Source: Strix aluco (taxonomy: Eukaryota; Chordata; Aves; Strigiformes; Strigidae). From it: a DNA stretch of 64,000 nucleotides. The position numbers and the translations under genes are program-made. Below, piece after piece: positions 39,401 through 62,772 of the stretch. Each line of letters opens with the position of its first letter. The stretch's first letter is position 1. Below the pieces are notes generated by a model. The model searched no databases, was not told the origin of the DNA, and saw nothing but the letters and a program-made list of their open reading frames with translations. The DNA is taken from assembly GCF_031877795.1 (NCBI RefSeq), contig NC_133934.1, forward strand, positions 103,480,610 to 103,544,609. Reading direction: 5' to 3'.

Positions 39401-40488
39401 TCTGGTTAAAATTGTAAAATAATATTCATCGTTACAAACAGACCATAGAGATACAGGCTTATAAGAACGACAGCCTTTCATTCAGTGTTGCCATATAGGA
39501 GTTTCTTTTTATGGAACCAAATACTGAATGTAGGGTTACCTGAGTAACACAACTTTAGCTACATCTTGTTTCTTTCTTTTGTACAAAAGGGCTACTAATT
39601 TTCACATCTTAGTTTCCATACAAGTGATTTGGATAACTGACATTCCCAGTCATAGCTGTCTTCTAGGTTATTCTGGAAGCTGTCATGGGAAAGTAGACTT
39701 CGGGGACTATACATACAGAGTGATAGTATGTTCTGAGAACCATAGTTGCCAACCAGTAATGTTTCTTTTGTATTTGTGTTATATATGTTGAGTTAGTACA
39801 CCTGTAACATAATAGACCAGAAAAATAGTTTATTATATTTGTTCAACTAGATGCTCTTGAAAGTGTTAGTGATAAACCCTTTTCTAACATCCTCCTCAGT
39901 GCAGAGCAAGTCAGTTCTGTAAAGAGGTACACTGAGAGAACAAACACGAGATGTCATTAATGTCATTAAATCCAATCAGTTCAAGCCTACAAACTCCACA
40001 TCCTGAGTTAATTCCCATGTGATTTCATTTAATTGAACAGAAAAACAATGATTTTGCTATTTCTAGAAATTGGATGCATTATGTTCGAATCATTATCTGG
40101 TGGAGCTTGAAGGCAGAATTTTAACCATTTATAATGACTCCTAGACCACAAAATACTAAAAGATGTTTTAGTTCTTCCAGCAGTACTAAAATTTAGAATT
40201 TGTTTGGTGTACAGAAATAAATGAGAGTTGTTAGAGAGATGAATCTATGGAGATTTCTAAGGTAAATGTTGGAAGTTATAACTACTTATAACTGGTATTT
40301 TAGTAATATATTGTGTAAAGTCTAAAAAAATGTTTTTATCTGTCTTCATCCAACAGCCTGCTCTCTGTTATGACTGTGTGGTACAGACTACAGGTGATAC
40401 ATGGCATATCCCTTATAAAGACACTTTGGACGAAAAATATTCATATCGAGTACCAAGAAAATGGCTCTGCCTTCAGCAGAAGCGATGA
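12352..40488 (+). CDS. PRORP: PRORP, catalytic subunit of mitochondrial RNase P (3' part, four exons)
   Basis: Spliced join 12352-12459, 36915-37063, 38465-38660, 40357-40488 gives 195 codons including the TGA stop: the C-terminal 194 residues of a protein of about 580. Every junction is AG/GT and the frame is kept (phases 0, 2, 0). In the family, this protein (MRPP3/KIAA0391) cuts the 5' leader from mitochondrial precursor tRNAs in the matrix, working with TRMT10C and HSD17B10. Seen here: the NYN-type nuclease domain opening with DIVIDGLNV, then ISEDD and a TRD motif, which together match the four metal-binding Asp of human PRORP (D409, D478, D479, D499). GDTWHIPY and WLCLQ near the end match the distal His and Cys of the zinc site. 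The PPR repeats, the CxxC half of the zinc site, the targeting peptide and the start codon are upstream of the window. It lies 3.9 kb upstream of PSMA6 on the same strand, as in mammals. Identification is by remembered family motifs; splicing is inferred from sequence only. Confidence 0.95.
14382..14436 (+). repeat. Short tandem duplication, 33-base period
   Basis: TTTTATGATAGATGTTTTCA occurs twice, offset by exactly 33 bases. A third partial piece (ATAGATGTTTT) bridges the copies. The second copy runs on into TTACAG. Local replication-slippage duplication. Confidence 0.85.
18375..18391 (+). repeat. A-run / G-run homopolymer
   Basis: Six A followed by ten G. A second A/G homopolymer cluster lies at about 18235-18258. 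Simple sequence, prone to length polymorphism and sequencing error. Confidence 0.8.
25124..25147 (+). repeat. (TGAT)6 microsatellite
   Basis: Six perfect copies of TGAT, interrupted at the end by a C. Simple tandem repeat inside the large PRORP intron. Confidence 0.9.
31713..31915 (+). mobile_element. Ancient MIR-like SINE
   Basis: The segment follows the MIR consensus order from end to end: a TAGTGATCAGAACAGGTGAC 5' part, CTGCTCTGCTCATAG in the core, then the GTAATTAATCTGTCTTTCTTG and GTGTAAAACGGAGACGTAAT parts, and GTAAGGCTGTTTTGAA near the 3' end. It is heavily diverged, as expected for an insertion that predates birds. Recognition is by remembered consensus; an alignment would settle subfamily and exact ends. 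Confidence 0.7.
33195..33310 (+). mobile_element. Probable MIR-like SINE fragment
   Basis: The core-like CTATTCTGCCTCAGCCACTT is followed by a diverged GTCCATGTAACC stretch and TTCCCTTCTGTACAAAATGG, matching in order the central and 3' half of MIR. It is more degraded than the copy 1.5 kb upstream. Confidence 0.45.
35468..35785. repeat. Unidentified element with imperfect terminal inverted repeats
   Basis: TTAGTTTGATCCACCTGCA near 35475-35495 is matched, inverted, by TGCAGGT/TGCAGGTAGATCAAACTAA-type sequence near 35750-35768, with one mismatch in the core and a further looser match (CATGGCAT / ATGCATGG) outside it. The roughly 255-base interior is not a palindrome. A 105-codon minus-strand open frame spans most of it. 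The arrangement resembles a small nonautonomous DNA transposon, but I recognise neither the ends nor a target-site duplication. Confidence 0.45.
35858..36000 (+). repeat. Purine-rich tract
   Basis: About 140 bases are overwhelmingly A and G on the + strand (GGAAGAAAGAAGCGGAAAGA and similar). Low-complexity homopurine DNA without a clear repeat unit. Confidence 0.7.
36915..37063 (+). CDS. PRORP: PRORP exon B: middle of the nuclease domain
   Basis: Acceptor TTTTCTGCAG at 36905-36914, donor GTAAGT from 37064. The 149 bases start in phase 0 ([16 protein letters not shown]) and leave two bases of a split Ile codon. The segment [10 protein letters not shown] is a strongly conserved core strand and loop of the PRORP nuclease fold. 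The exon ends at FFFAEN, just before the acidic SEDD motif of the next exon. Confidence 0.95.
37064..38464 (+). other. PRORP intron between exons B and C
   Basis: 1.4-kb intron. No exon or RNA gene was recognised. Its middle is occupied by the pyrimidine-rich block described separately. Confidence 0.9.
37395..37795 (+). repeat. Pyrimidine-rich degenerate repeat block
   Basis: About 400 bases dominated by C, T and recurring words such as TCCCAG, CAGTTCC, CCAGTCCA, CCTTGTC and TCTTCTG. It gives the look of a decayed minisatellite with no fixed period I could define. The complementary strand carries a 71-codon open frame rich in Lys, Gln, Thr and Trp, the expected by-product of such composition. 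Confidence 0.55.
38465..38660 (+). CDS. PRORP: PRORP exon C: acidic active-site motifs
   Basis: The acceptor is TTAAG at 38460-38464 and the donor is GTAAGT from 38661. The first base completes the split Ile codon and the exon ends in phase 0. It encodes [12 protein letters not shown] with two adjacent Asp codons (38472-38477) and [14 protein letters not shown] with the TRD Asp at 38535-38537. These match human D478, D479 and D499, so the active-site acids appear intact. The reading frame stays open for 72 codons past the donor, which is treated as intron here (see findings). Confidence 0.95.
38661..40356 (+). other. PRORP last intron
   Basis: 1.7-kb AT-rich intron between a GTAAGT donor and a CAACAG acceptor. 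Apart from the in-frame open stretch at its start (see findings), nothing was recognised. Confidence 0.9.
40357..40488 (+). CDS. PRORP: PRORP terminal coding exon: distal zinc ligands and stop
   Basis: Acceptor CATCCAACAG ends at 40356. The 44 codons start with [20 protein letters not shown] and end WLCLQQKR then TGA at 40486-40488. His at 40405-40407 and Cys at 40468-40470 occupy the positions of the zinc ligands human H557 and C578, which tie the C-terminus back to the CxxC motif of the central domain. Confidence 0.95.
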   Translation, partial: PALCYDCVVQTTGDTWHIPYKDTLDEKYSYRVPRKWLCLQQKR

Positions 40489-40950
40489 AGAATGTAATTG
40501 CACGAGCTGAAGCTGCTTTTTTCTTTCTTTTAAATCACTTTTGCTGACTAGAAGAACTCAGCAGTACAATTATGAGATTAATGTGTGAGGCCTATAACTA
40601 AAGAAAATTCAGTGACTACATTTTGTCAAAGTCATTCCTGCAGTAAATCTGTTAACATCAATGATGGTCCAGCAGGGACAAATTAGGTCCATTATTTCCA
40701 TCTTTACAGGCGATTTCTGTAGCCTCTCAATGTGATTTGAATTAAAACTTGGTTTTGCTCTTGGAATTTCAGGTTGTGAGGTTTTTTATCTTTTTTTTCT
40801 GGTCAAGCATTTCATCTACACTGAAATTCATGAACTCTGTACTTCAAAAAAAGGAAGCAGGACTTGCAAAGTACCTTCAAAATTTGTGGGGCTGACCTTG
40901 CAACAGTGTTGCAATGTCTACCATCAATAAATGGTGGTAATGGGGCCAAA
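40489..40950 (+). other. PRORP: PRORP 3' untranslated region (approximate end)
   Basis: This AT-rich sequence runs from the stop codon to just past the first canonical AATAAA. The end is an estimate, since cleavage normally falls 10-30 bases after the signal. No conserved RNA element was recognised. Longer isoforms reaching further into the spacer cannot be excluded. Confidence 0.6.
40926..40931 (+). terminator. PRORP: PRORP polyadenylation signal AATAAA
   Basis: This canonical hexamer lies 438 bases after the stop codon and is followed within 30 bases by a GT-rich stretch (TGGTATGTTTACTGTTT). It is the first full AATAAA downstream of the stop. Confidence 0.7.
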
Positions 40951-43900
40951 TGGTATGTTTACTGTTTGCCAGACACTCAGAGCCCTAATACGTTTTCACA
41001 CTAATTAGAATTCATTTGATCACATAGAATGTAAGATATTTGTTACAGCAACATACATTAAGATTTTGTTTGGAAGAATAAGGAAACAGACAGTAGGATA
41101 TTGTGTGGCTCTTTCACACTCTTAAATTTACTGCTTCTGACAGGTTTTCATGTCATTGGAATAGTTTGCGTATGAAAACACATGGATTTTTTTAAACAAA
41201 AATTGGTGATAACAAGAAATTCTTACAGGCAATAATAGGAAAGAATGAATTTTGTACAGAGATTTCTATAAAACCTATCTCAAGTTATAAAGCAAGTAAA
41301 ATAGTATATATTACAGGAAAAGTGTTCTAAGTTATTATTTGTGTGTGTATGGTAAGCGTGTTCATTTATTGCAGTTACCACTTTAATACAAACCTTTCTC
41401 CCCCAAAAACATAGAAATGCCACATTAATATCAGATGAAATATCATGGTTTTGTCACATTTGTCTTGTTCACTGAAAAGTCCTCTGTTTGAGCTGAACCA
41501 TGCAGATCTTTTTGTATAGTACTTGTAGTTCTGAGCTGCTGCAGTGTCCCATGACAAGCTCCCTCAGGACTCTTAGCATTCAGGCATGTTACCTGCTATT
41601 TTTTTCATGTCAGAGAGCAATCCTGACACTTGTTCTACTCCTGGTGATATCAGTTTGTAAACCAGCAGGTGTGATCTGCATACAGTCATGTCCTGTACTG
41701 TGCAGAAAGTGTAGAGGAGCTGGGTAGCTCTTAAGGTAACCTAGAATCTTGGTTTTAAATTCATCATGTTGGTAGCGTTCATCACAGACCCCTTTTCTGA
41801 CAGAACATGCCAGCTCCTATACGTCACCTGTCTTTCTGGAGTCCACCAGGGAAAGCAGAGAGATGGGCTCTACGTCTCTCACTCCTCAAACTGATTTACT
41901 TCTAATTTGTCAGAAGATTGTTTTCACAGTTCTGTAAGTCAGAGAACTGCCACATCTCCTTGAAAGTGCAAATACTGCTTTGTTAAAGTAAGTGTCTTCT
42001 CCTTTACACGACTGCTTAGTTAGCAACTGTTGCTCTGTATGAGGGTTATTTACCCTCTGTATGAAGTTCTGCAACAGCATAAGCTTATGTGAATCAGTGC
42101 TGTTACAGTCCTAGTTTGGGTCTAGCTCTGGGGGACGTGCAGTCCTAAGCAATTCAGAGCTGGGTCAGCTGAATGCAAACCCCTTAAAAAATTCATTTTC
42201 GCTAGGTCAAAATTGACATCGTTGTGTGGAACTAGCAGTACTGCACGAGTACTGGTACCTGTATGGGAGGGGGAGGAAACATCAGGCTGCAGAAGGTGGG
42301 TCCCTGCAGCTCTGCCTTAGGTCCGCTTCAGCTGACCAGAAACTGCACCTTCAGGTTATCCACTTCATTGCCAGACATGTTCATCCATTGAAGATTGTAT
42401 TTCACCTCACTCTGGTCATTAACAGACATGCATAATATCAACATCCAACTGGAATAAATGCATCCTCTACTTCCTTTTGACTGAGGACATGTCCCTAATC
42501 AATCACTTGCGTTTCATCTCAAAACTGTTCTTACAGAGATACTGTAATACCTTCTAAATAGTAACACTTTCTAAATACACATTCTTAGTGTATTCAGGGG
42601 AAGGTGAAACAGAATCTGGAATTTACAACAGGAAGATATCCCAACATTAGTGTCAGAATTGTTGTGACTTCTTTTTCCCCTATGTTTGTTGCTAATACAC
42701 TTGACTGTAGATCCTTATAGGGAATTAGTGACCTTGTCTCTCTGGAACCAAAGTGGAAACATTAGTGATCAACCTACAGACTTGCATACTACCTGTTCAT
42801 ACAGCTGTACACAGTCTCCAGAGGCTCGGTTCTGTCTGAGTATTGTGGAGGGGATGCACAGGAATCGATTGCTTGCAGTGTCTTCCAGTACAAAAGTGGC
42901 ATCAAACAGCGCTGGCAGACAGAAGGCTCAGATGAAAGGTGAGGTTTCAGATAAAACCACACAACGCGTTGTTATGCTGAGCATATGTCATGGCATGTCA
43001 TGGATGCAAGAAGTTCACGTGAGTTCAAGGGGAGACTGGCAAGTTCATGAAAGAGAAATCCAGCAAGGGTTATTAAATAACCAGACACTATCTCTGCCTT
43101 GGGAAGTCCCACCAGATGGTTGGAGACTGGGAGAGGATTCAGGGAGTGTATCATTAAAGGTTCTCTGTAGTCTTAGCATTTTTCCTTGGGCATCCACTTG
43201 TGGCCACAGCTGGAGACAGGGCATCAGGCTAGACAGACTCTATGTCTGACACAGCAGAGATGTTCTTACACTGTCCTGTTCTGTGTGTGCCAGTGCTTGC
43301 ATCACAGCTTTAAACGTGTCGTGTCTGCCCACAAAGTGCTTCCCTAATGAAGGGACAACCTGTGTGTCTTGTAATACAGAGCGAGGCATTTTATTCTCCC
43401 GTAGTGTTAATATAAGCAAGGAAAACTATTGAAAAATCCAAGAAAGCAGACTTTTAATGTACAGCATACAGAAAATGCACCTGTAATCTGCTACTTCAAC
43501 AAAGAGTAAGATCATCTAAGCATAATCTTTTAAAATAGAGTTGTGGATACCAAAACATAGCTTTTTCAACTCTTAATGACCGACTTTAAAAAAAAAGCCT
43601 TCCCACAAAGTAGGGGAAATCCAAGATGCTGAAAGGCAAAAGAGCATGTGTTCATGAGTTTAAATTTGGGGAATTTCCCTTTGTACTGGACACTGATAAA
43701 AAGTTAGTCTTTTAAAGATCACCTTGTAATGCAGCTGTGGCAACAATTATGAGTATTTTAAACATCTTTTTTGAGGTTAGTGTATTTCTTTGCTTTAAAA
43801 TTATACTCACTGAAGAGAACAGGTGGAAATATTTTGTTTAGAAAATTAAGAGGGGGTTCGTTTTCTCGGCTGTCTGTACAGCTCATGGGGATACTTTTCT

Positions 43901-43974
43901 CCGCTTTTCTGGTATTTCCGTGCCTATTCTCGCATGCCTGCCGAACATGTCTGAGTTTTTCCATGAATCAGAAA
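40951..43974. other. PRORP-PSMA6 intergenic spacer
   Basis: Spacer of roughly 3 kb between the probable PRORP poly(A) site and the PSMA6 CpG island. It holds an old CR1 3' end (42.9-43.3 kb) and a kappaB-like motif at 43668. No other gene was seen. The long + strand open frame at 42686-43249 falls largely in the CR1 remnant. Confidence 0.8.
42930..43277 (+). mobile_element. Old CR1-type LINE, 3' end
   Basis: The sequence follows the 3' end of older sauropsid CR1 LINEs: CTGGCAAGTTCATGAAAGAG, then ATGGTTGGAGACTGGGAGAG, then GGCCACAGCTGGAGACAGGG, CAGGCTAGACAGACTCTATG and TCTGACACAGCAGAGATG, closing with TTCTTAC. In turtles and crocodilians the equivalent end reads like 'ggctagatggacc...tctgaccc'. 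This copy is diverged and sense to PSMA6. The 5' limit is uncertain, because CR1 copies are usually 5'-truncated. Confidence 0.75.
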
Positions 43975-55920
<11,946 letters not shown>

Positions 55921-56072
55921 TTAGCATTCCCGTTTCCATTGTCTGTGCTTCTGCCTAGGATATTTGGTGAAAAGAAAACACTTTAATGGCTTTCGATTAT
56001 GGATGGAAAACAATGTTCACTATATGATGTATTTTACTCTGTACAAATAAAACAGAGGTTTTTGAAATATTC
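55921..56072 (+). other. PSMA6: PSMA6 3' untranslated region (approximate end)
   Basis: A short 3'UTR of about 150 bases between the TAA and the inferred cleavage point after AATAAA. The short length fits a housekeeping mRNA. The exact end is an estimate. Confidence 0.75.
56046..56051 (+). terminator. PSMA6: PSMA6 polyadenylation signal AATAAA
   Basis: Canonical hexamer 126 bases after the stop, followed by a GT/T-rich element (GGTGTCTCCTTTT) some 20 bases on. Confidence 0.85.
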
Positions 56073-59000
56073 GGTGTCTCCTTTTAATGTAATTTTTTAA
56101 ACTCTCAGTTCTATAAAATTTTCACTGAAATGCTTGATGACTTTGAATGTTTGTCATGATTGCTTGCCTTTTAGTTGTATTTTAAGAGAAATTTTATACT
56201 CTGCATTGTATTTTTCATCTAAGCTATTTGGCTCCTAGTGTAGAGTTTTATATCAGATTGTGGTGTGTGTATCTTGAGATAACTTGTACATTTACATGCA
56301 TTCTCTTGCCCTGATGTTGAAAGGCTTATAACGTTACTGGCTTAACTGTACTGTTACTGTGGGGAAGTTAAGAAAATAAGATCTTAATATTTGCTCAGGT
56401 TTGTATGAGGATATAGGACAAAAGTTGAAGGAAAAAACTTGAGCTGCCATTCCCAGTGCATTCCTTTAGACTGATTTATTTGGGGTGCAGGTAGTGAATT
56501 TAACAGACTTCTGCTATAATTAAACTGCTTTGAAGCTAACATTTATTTAGGGGAACAGATTCTATATGCAGTGTACTTTGGGATTTTGGCTCTTTGTCAC
56601 CTACCTGGTTTTGAGGCTTTGGGCAGTGCCAGAAACAATGTTGGGGCTGGATGGGGCCCACAGACAAAGTCCATCAATAAGAGTGTCTCTGGGAAGCAAT
56701 TCCTCTTGTTCCTTCAAAGGTTCTGAGTTAGGAGAAGGAAGACTGCAAAAACTTGAGTCGAGGTAAAGGAAAATGCATTCTTGTTTTGCTGCAATTGAAG
56801 GGGTTTCAGCCTCAGCAGCCAAAAGGGAGATGATGTTGTGAGGGAGGAGACACTGAGGAGAAAGGGAAGATTACCAGGCATTTTAGCTGTGGGATAGACA
56901 TGAGAATTGTCTTGGAAGAATGCCAAGCTAATACAACTTAGCTCCTTACCTTCATTCCTCTGTTGTGCTATTCCTATATTGGCTTTAATTACTCCAAAAT
57001 TATCTTTGATTTTTTTTTTTTTTGAGACCTTTGGAGAAGGCCTCATAAGTCATCAGAAACTGGGATTGCTTAATTTTTTTTTTTTTTGCTTTACAGTTAA
57101 AGCCCCTTCAATGTGCATTTTTCAAGTTCATTGTAGTAAAGGAGATGCAATTCTGTGTTTGATGGTTTTAATAAAAGATAATGCTAACCTTATGTGATAA
57201 CTGAGTTGGGGAGATTCAAATGTACTGTGCATTGTTGACTTTACAAGGCTTCCTGAATTTCCATTAGTGCCTGCAAATTTCAGCTTCCCTCATGTCACGT
57301 AATGTATGGATGATAAAATGAAGCAACCCTTGCTACTGGTTTTGGGTTGGTTATCTGAGAATTCTGTGTGGTTTTGTGCAGCAATTGACAGAACAAATAC
57401 TAATGGTGCATTTGGAAAGGTCTGTGAAGTTCCAAGTGACAGCTGAGTTTCTGAAACTTCCTAAGACCTTTTTTCCTAATATTCCAGTTGTAGAACAACC
57501 TGGAATTTGGGTAGTCTTAAGTCATCATTTACTCTGTTATAAAATATAATCCAGTGATATTTTGTTCTTGAACAGCTTTAATTATGTATATAAAACTTCA
57601 CTAATGACTTCTTGAAAAAAACGAAGATGACAATCCAGGAGCCATATGAGTAGAGCACATTTGCATAGTATTTAGTATTAAAACTCCCTTCAACACCTTT
57701 AATTCTAAATTTTTGAGCTTGTATGTGATTGTAGAACTGAGGTGGTGGTTCTGAGCGCAGTGGGTGTGTGTTCATACCTTACACTTTTGCAATGCAGAAC
57801 ATCCCATCTTGTGTTCAGAGATGGTGAAATAAATTGTCTACGATATATTAACTGGGAACGTTGTATCTTTTATAAGCAAAGTCAAAATTGCGGCAACTGA
57901 AATGCCATTTTTGCTAGTATTTTGTCCTGTAGTGAAAATTCATGGTTCTCTTTTCATACTAACAATGGGAATTTTTCAATCAAAGCTTTTTGTTTAAGGC
58001 AGCTATGCAGATGGAGATACCTGAGCTAATGGGAAAATCCCATGTATTACACGTGATCACATTCCTCCCACCCTGGAGCAGACAGCACCTGCAACCAAAC
58101 TGTACCAGCCATATCTGGTGTTGAGCTGTACCTGGTATCACCTGCTGTTCCAAACCTGGCCCTTGCCGAGAAACTAGAGTATGCATGATATGATCCTAAC
58201 ACTTCTGGTTTGGGTAGAGCTTATCAAGAGTGATACCAGATGGGCTCCATATATTTGTGGTTTGTTGTGCCAGTGCTGAAGAGTGGTAGATGCAGTTACA
58301 GCGTGAATGCGTGGGTAGTTAAGCAGGAATAGGATGAAGTCTTACTTGCATACTAGACAGAGACCAATATTACCTGTACTAAACTCAGACTGGCTCTGCA
58401 CAGCCTTGTAACTGTGTCCATGTGACATTCCTAGTGCTCTTTATTTGTGGTGTAGAGTGTAAGGATGCAAATCCAATTACATGCAGTCAGCTTAGGTAAA
58501 CCAGTATTTACTGGACTGTGAAAAGCATCTGGATTTCTTATGAGCAGGGCCCCCCATCTAAGGGGACCCCAGAAGCAGTAACGGCATGTATTATAGACAC
58601 AAATCACTTAATAGGGAATCTTAACATATATTGTCTGTGGGTCAGCAGGAGCTGTCTGTGTATTCATCCTGGAAAGAAAAGATGTTAAGGCAGGCAGTAA
58701 TGAACCTCTCTAGGATTTCAGATACTTCTTAAGTGCAACATGTAGTACTGAATCAACTTGTAATGCACAATGTTAGACCACACCTTTTCACTGTAAAGCC
58801 TCTAATGATGGCAGTCTAAGCACAGAGAGGTAGATGGGGAGTTCAGGTGGAGTGAGTACATGTAGATATATTACAGTCATTTTAATGACAGGAAGTAATA
58901 TGCTGCACTCTACCTTCTCTGTCCTGTTTCTCACTAAGCCAATGTCCAGGTGTACCAAATAAGAAATAGGTTGATTCAGCACACATTGTTGGAAGTAACA

Positions 59001-62000
59001 TGAAAGAACTTGATCTGTAGCTTGCTGGCATCTGAAGGAAAAAAAAAAGTAAATTAACTTTCTTTTTTTTTTTTCCTGACACAGAAGGAAAGCCTGCTAT
59101 TTTGAGTTCTGCAAAACAGCAGTCTTTTTGGCTCACGAGATCAAGTTTTGTGAAGTGTATCCATGACAATATTCATGTTTTCTTCTAGAAAAAACCCTAT
59201 ACTACCAGGGTAATAACGGTAGGGGCATTGCTTTTCATTTTGTAATGGTTGATTTTATTTTTTTTTTTTTTCAGAGGGGAAGTTCTTAAATTGTCATAGC
59301 TTGTTCCAGCCAGTTCTTGCTAGTAACAATTTGTTCTGTTCTCTTGTTTTGCTGTAACCCAAACTATTTGGAAACAATGCAAGACATCCTGTCATTCAGG
59401 ATCCGTTGGAACAGTGAACTTAAACCTCTCATGCCCAAACTCAAACAAGGATCATCACGTGCTTATTCAAAGCTGCTTAAAATAGTGTCTGGATTTTGTT
59501 TAGCATGATTCTCACATTTTAAAAAACCAAAGGAAACACTTTCTCCTGTCCTTTGTACTATGTCTGTAGACATAAACTTGCATTTCTTAAATGACTGTCA
59601 AAAACCTCAGTTATTAGCAGTATTTGTTGCTGTTCACCAAGGTTTTCTTAGCATAGTAATCTTTTCTGTAGTAGTAGTCTTAGTATGTCACCACCATCTA
59701 TGAAAATTCTGTGCTGCAGTGTTAAATATGGGAACTGTAATGTACTTGACTAAACCTGCTGAATGAATAGACTCAGTGTATCACTAAGTCAAAATCCAGC
59801 TAACTGCATTTGGCAGAATTGAGTCATCTAGGAAGAAGTGTGTGCTTCTGCTTTTTGGGTTAATATTTTTCTCCTGGTCCTTTTTGGAACCCGTCAGCTG
59901 TAGCTGAGCTTCCTGGCGCTGCAGATGCACTACATGGCCTTGCTGGGCAAGTCATTGTGGCTTAGCCAATATATACATTGAACCACAAACCTCTGGAATA
60001 AAGTTTCCTAGCTAAGGCTTTAGCAGCATAGTATGCAATGCTCATTAGAATGCACAAGCCAAGCTGTAATTTTTTGCCAGCAGACTATATCTGTTTCTCT
60101 CCCAGAAAACTGCCTCTTCTGACACCCGCGGGCATAGAAAGTTGTGAATATAAAGTATTTCATCCTTTATGCGATTCCTTAAACTAGAAAGTAACCCTCT
60201 CTCGGGTTAGAGAGACAGATGTGGATGGAGAAACATGGCATGAATGTGCATGGACTGGGATTGCATGATCAGGAATAGGGATGCCTTTCAGTGACATCTG
60301 ATATTGCTGTGATGTTTGCAGGTACGCTCGCTCTCCTCCCTCTTTTGATCCCAACTATGTCCACCCTCTTCCTTCAGCCCTTTACATTTGTGATGAGCTG
60401 TTCTGTTTATTAAACTGCTGGAAAACATTATTTTGTTTGGTTCAGTTCTTTGTTGGATTAGTGACCTGAATTGGCTCAAAAATAGGATTAAACTGTAGGA
60501 TCAAATTGGCTGTAGTGCTGGCGTAAAGGAGGGATGAGGGAAATGGCATTGCACTGCCTCTGGTTTAAGCCACTGTGGAAACCACAGCCTGTATTGCCAA
60601 AGGAACGTGAGCATCCCTAGCTCATTATCCCCTTGACTACTCTTTGTCTTAAACCTATACGATGACACCTGGTCCACCCAAGTGGTATTTGCCTCTGTCA
60701 GCAGGTGACACAAGCCTTCATTTGAGCAGCAGAAGGTTTCTTTGGGGACAGTGCTGTTACAGCAGCTCCTCCTCAGTTCCTTGGCACCTATACCCATTCT
60801 GTAGCACAGCAATTTCCAGGGCTACCCAGAGAACCTGATTTGGAAACAAATCTATATTTTAAAAAATAAAAAATTTCAAAAATCAATCCAAAGTAGTAGT
60901 ATTAACTCACTTTGGACACTGATTTAACCTTGATCCTGGTCCTGCAATAGTAGTACCAGCACAGGGGGCAGTGCAGGACAGGACCCATAAGCAGGGTCTG
61001 GTTAAACTAGTGATGCATCTGGTAGGAGTGGCCATCAAAATCCTCCCTTGTAAGCAAATATTTTCCTCAGGAAGAGGGGGATATCAGTGCTTTGAATCTG
61101 TCGAAGATTCCAGAAAGAAGGCTAACTGGAGGCTGGCATGGCTGGCCAGGCAAGGGGATCTCTCTGGGCAGTGCAGCTTTAGGGCGCTTAGGAAGGTAGA
61201 ACTTCCAACAGGGTGTCAAGAAAACCTGCAGCAAGTTGGCTGACAAAGGGGACAGCTGCCTTGGATTGGGTTTTAGCACAAGTGGGATGGGGAGCATTTC
61301 TTTTGTTCTCGTTTCCATCACTGTCCCTTAAACCACTTGTAGTTGTGCATACCTTTAGGGTGTTGTGAAGAAATTTATTTGCATTAAATGTTAGCCTAGT
61401 TTCAGTTAACAGTATTTGGAAATGCCTGGCTGACAGAAAAAAAACATTTCTCACCTAAGGATGTGGTGAACCTTGAAAATAGGCTACCAGGTTAGCGTAG
61501 TTACTCACTACCCTGAAGGTAACAGGATGTGCCTGTAAGGAGGTTGGAGGGTTGCTGTTGAGGCTGTTAGCACAAGGGATGGGAGAGGAAGTAGGATTTT
61601 CAGTGGTGACCGGGAAGGCTGCCTGACTTGCTGCTAGGTAGTGGCAAATTGCCTGAACCCTCAGTCTCCAGTGGATTTCTCAGCCTGTAGCTCCCAGATG
61701 CTCTGCCTCGTGGGTGTCTGTGCACATGATATGTTTGTTGAATACTTATTAGAAGATTAGGTGATGATATTATTCCCTGTTCTTAACTCCAGAAGAAGTT
61801 TCCATTACTAACCTCTCTTACCTAGTAACAAACCAAGTAAATAAAGTATAAAATAGTGTATAAGTACAAAAATAGTTATATCCCTTGGGTGACAACAGTA
61901 CCCACCAGGAAGTAATTTTTTTAACTTTTTTTTTCCTACTTTGAGTACTTTGCACTGACACCTACATCTTTCTCACTCCAACGCAGGAAACAGACCTGAG

Positions 62001-62772
62001 CTCTTGTGTAGGTAGTTCAATGGGGGACAGCTGCCTAAAGTGCAATAATGATCCATAAATTCAAAGGCAAGAGTTACAGAGATGGGCTGCAAAATAAGTC
62101 TGGAATGAGAAAAAAACCCACAAACCCAGATGTTGTAAATGTTCTGGCATCCAGGTGAGGGTTTTGATGGTCTGAAAAAGGGCCTAAGGTTGTCCAGAAA
62201 AGGAAGATAACAAAAAGAATTAGTGATAAGTAGCATTACAAGTGGTCTATATTACAGGAATGAAATAGCAAAGGTCCTTCCCCTTCAATTTTAAGAGGAG
62301 GATTTAATTATTAATAGAGAAAAAGAAGATGAAATAGATTTTTCTGCTCTCTAGACCTATCGACATATGAAAGCACGTGCAATGCATTCAGCAGGAGGAT
62401 GACCGAGAAACTTCTGTTGATGAAGCACATATTTGCAAAATGATGTTACAACTCTTATTTCAAATGCAGATAATAACAAGTATGTGATGCTTTCCCACTT
62501 TGATAGCAAATCAGAACACATACCATCACAATACCTGAACACTTGTGCTTTGTGTGGATAGACACCTACTGCAATCCAGCTCTGCCAGGAGCGTGGTTTC
62601 AGAAGGACTGGCAAGGCCAAGGTGTGCTGCAAGAGCAGAGTGGCAAAGGGGCTTGTTTCAGCTGCCAGGCTCAGGTTCATGACATTTGGCTCTTGGGGTG
62701 AACAGGCAAGGGCGTGGGTCCACAGTGTCTTTACCAGACCCAAGTTGGAAACAGCTGCCTTCAGTCGCTGTG
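56073..62772. other. Intergenic DNA downstream of PSMA6
   Basis: Some 6.7 kb with no gene or intact element recognised. Contains two poly-T runs 64 bases apart (57010-57023 and 57074-57087), another A/T homopolymer pair near 59040-59074, and a weak CR1-like snippet near 61440-61490 (CTCACCTAAGGATGTGGTGA). In mammals the next gene in this direction is NFKBIA; it is not reached here. Confidence 0.75.

Noticed and set aside
40083..40091. GTTCGAATC, resembling a tRNA B box
   Set aside because: No A box, acceptor stem or cloverleaf could be laid out around it, and it sits in the last PRORP intron without a T-run terminator in position.
42686..43249. 187-codon + strand open frame between PRORP and PSMA6
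   Set aside because: Its 3' half is an old CR1 3' end, and the rest has no recognisable domain.
61440..61500. CR1-like wording (CTCACCTAAGGATGTGGTGA ... AATAGGCTACCAGG)
   Set aside because: Too short and diverged to call an element; mentioned only as a weak snippet in the intergenic entry.
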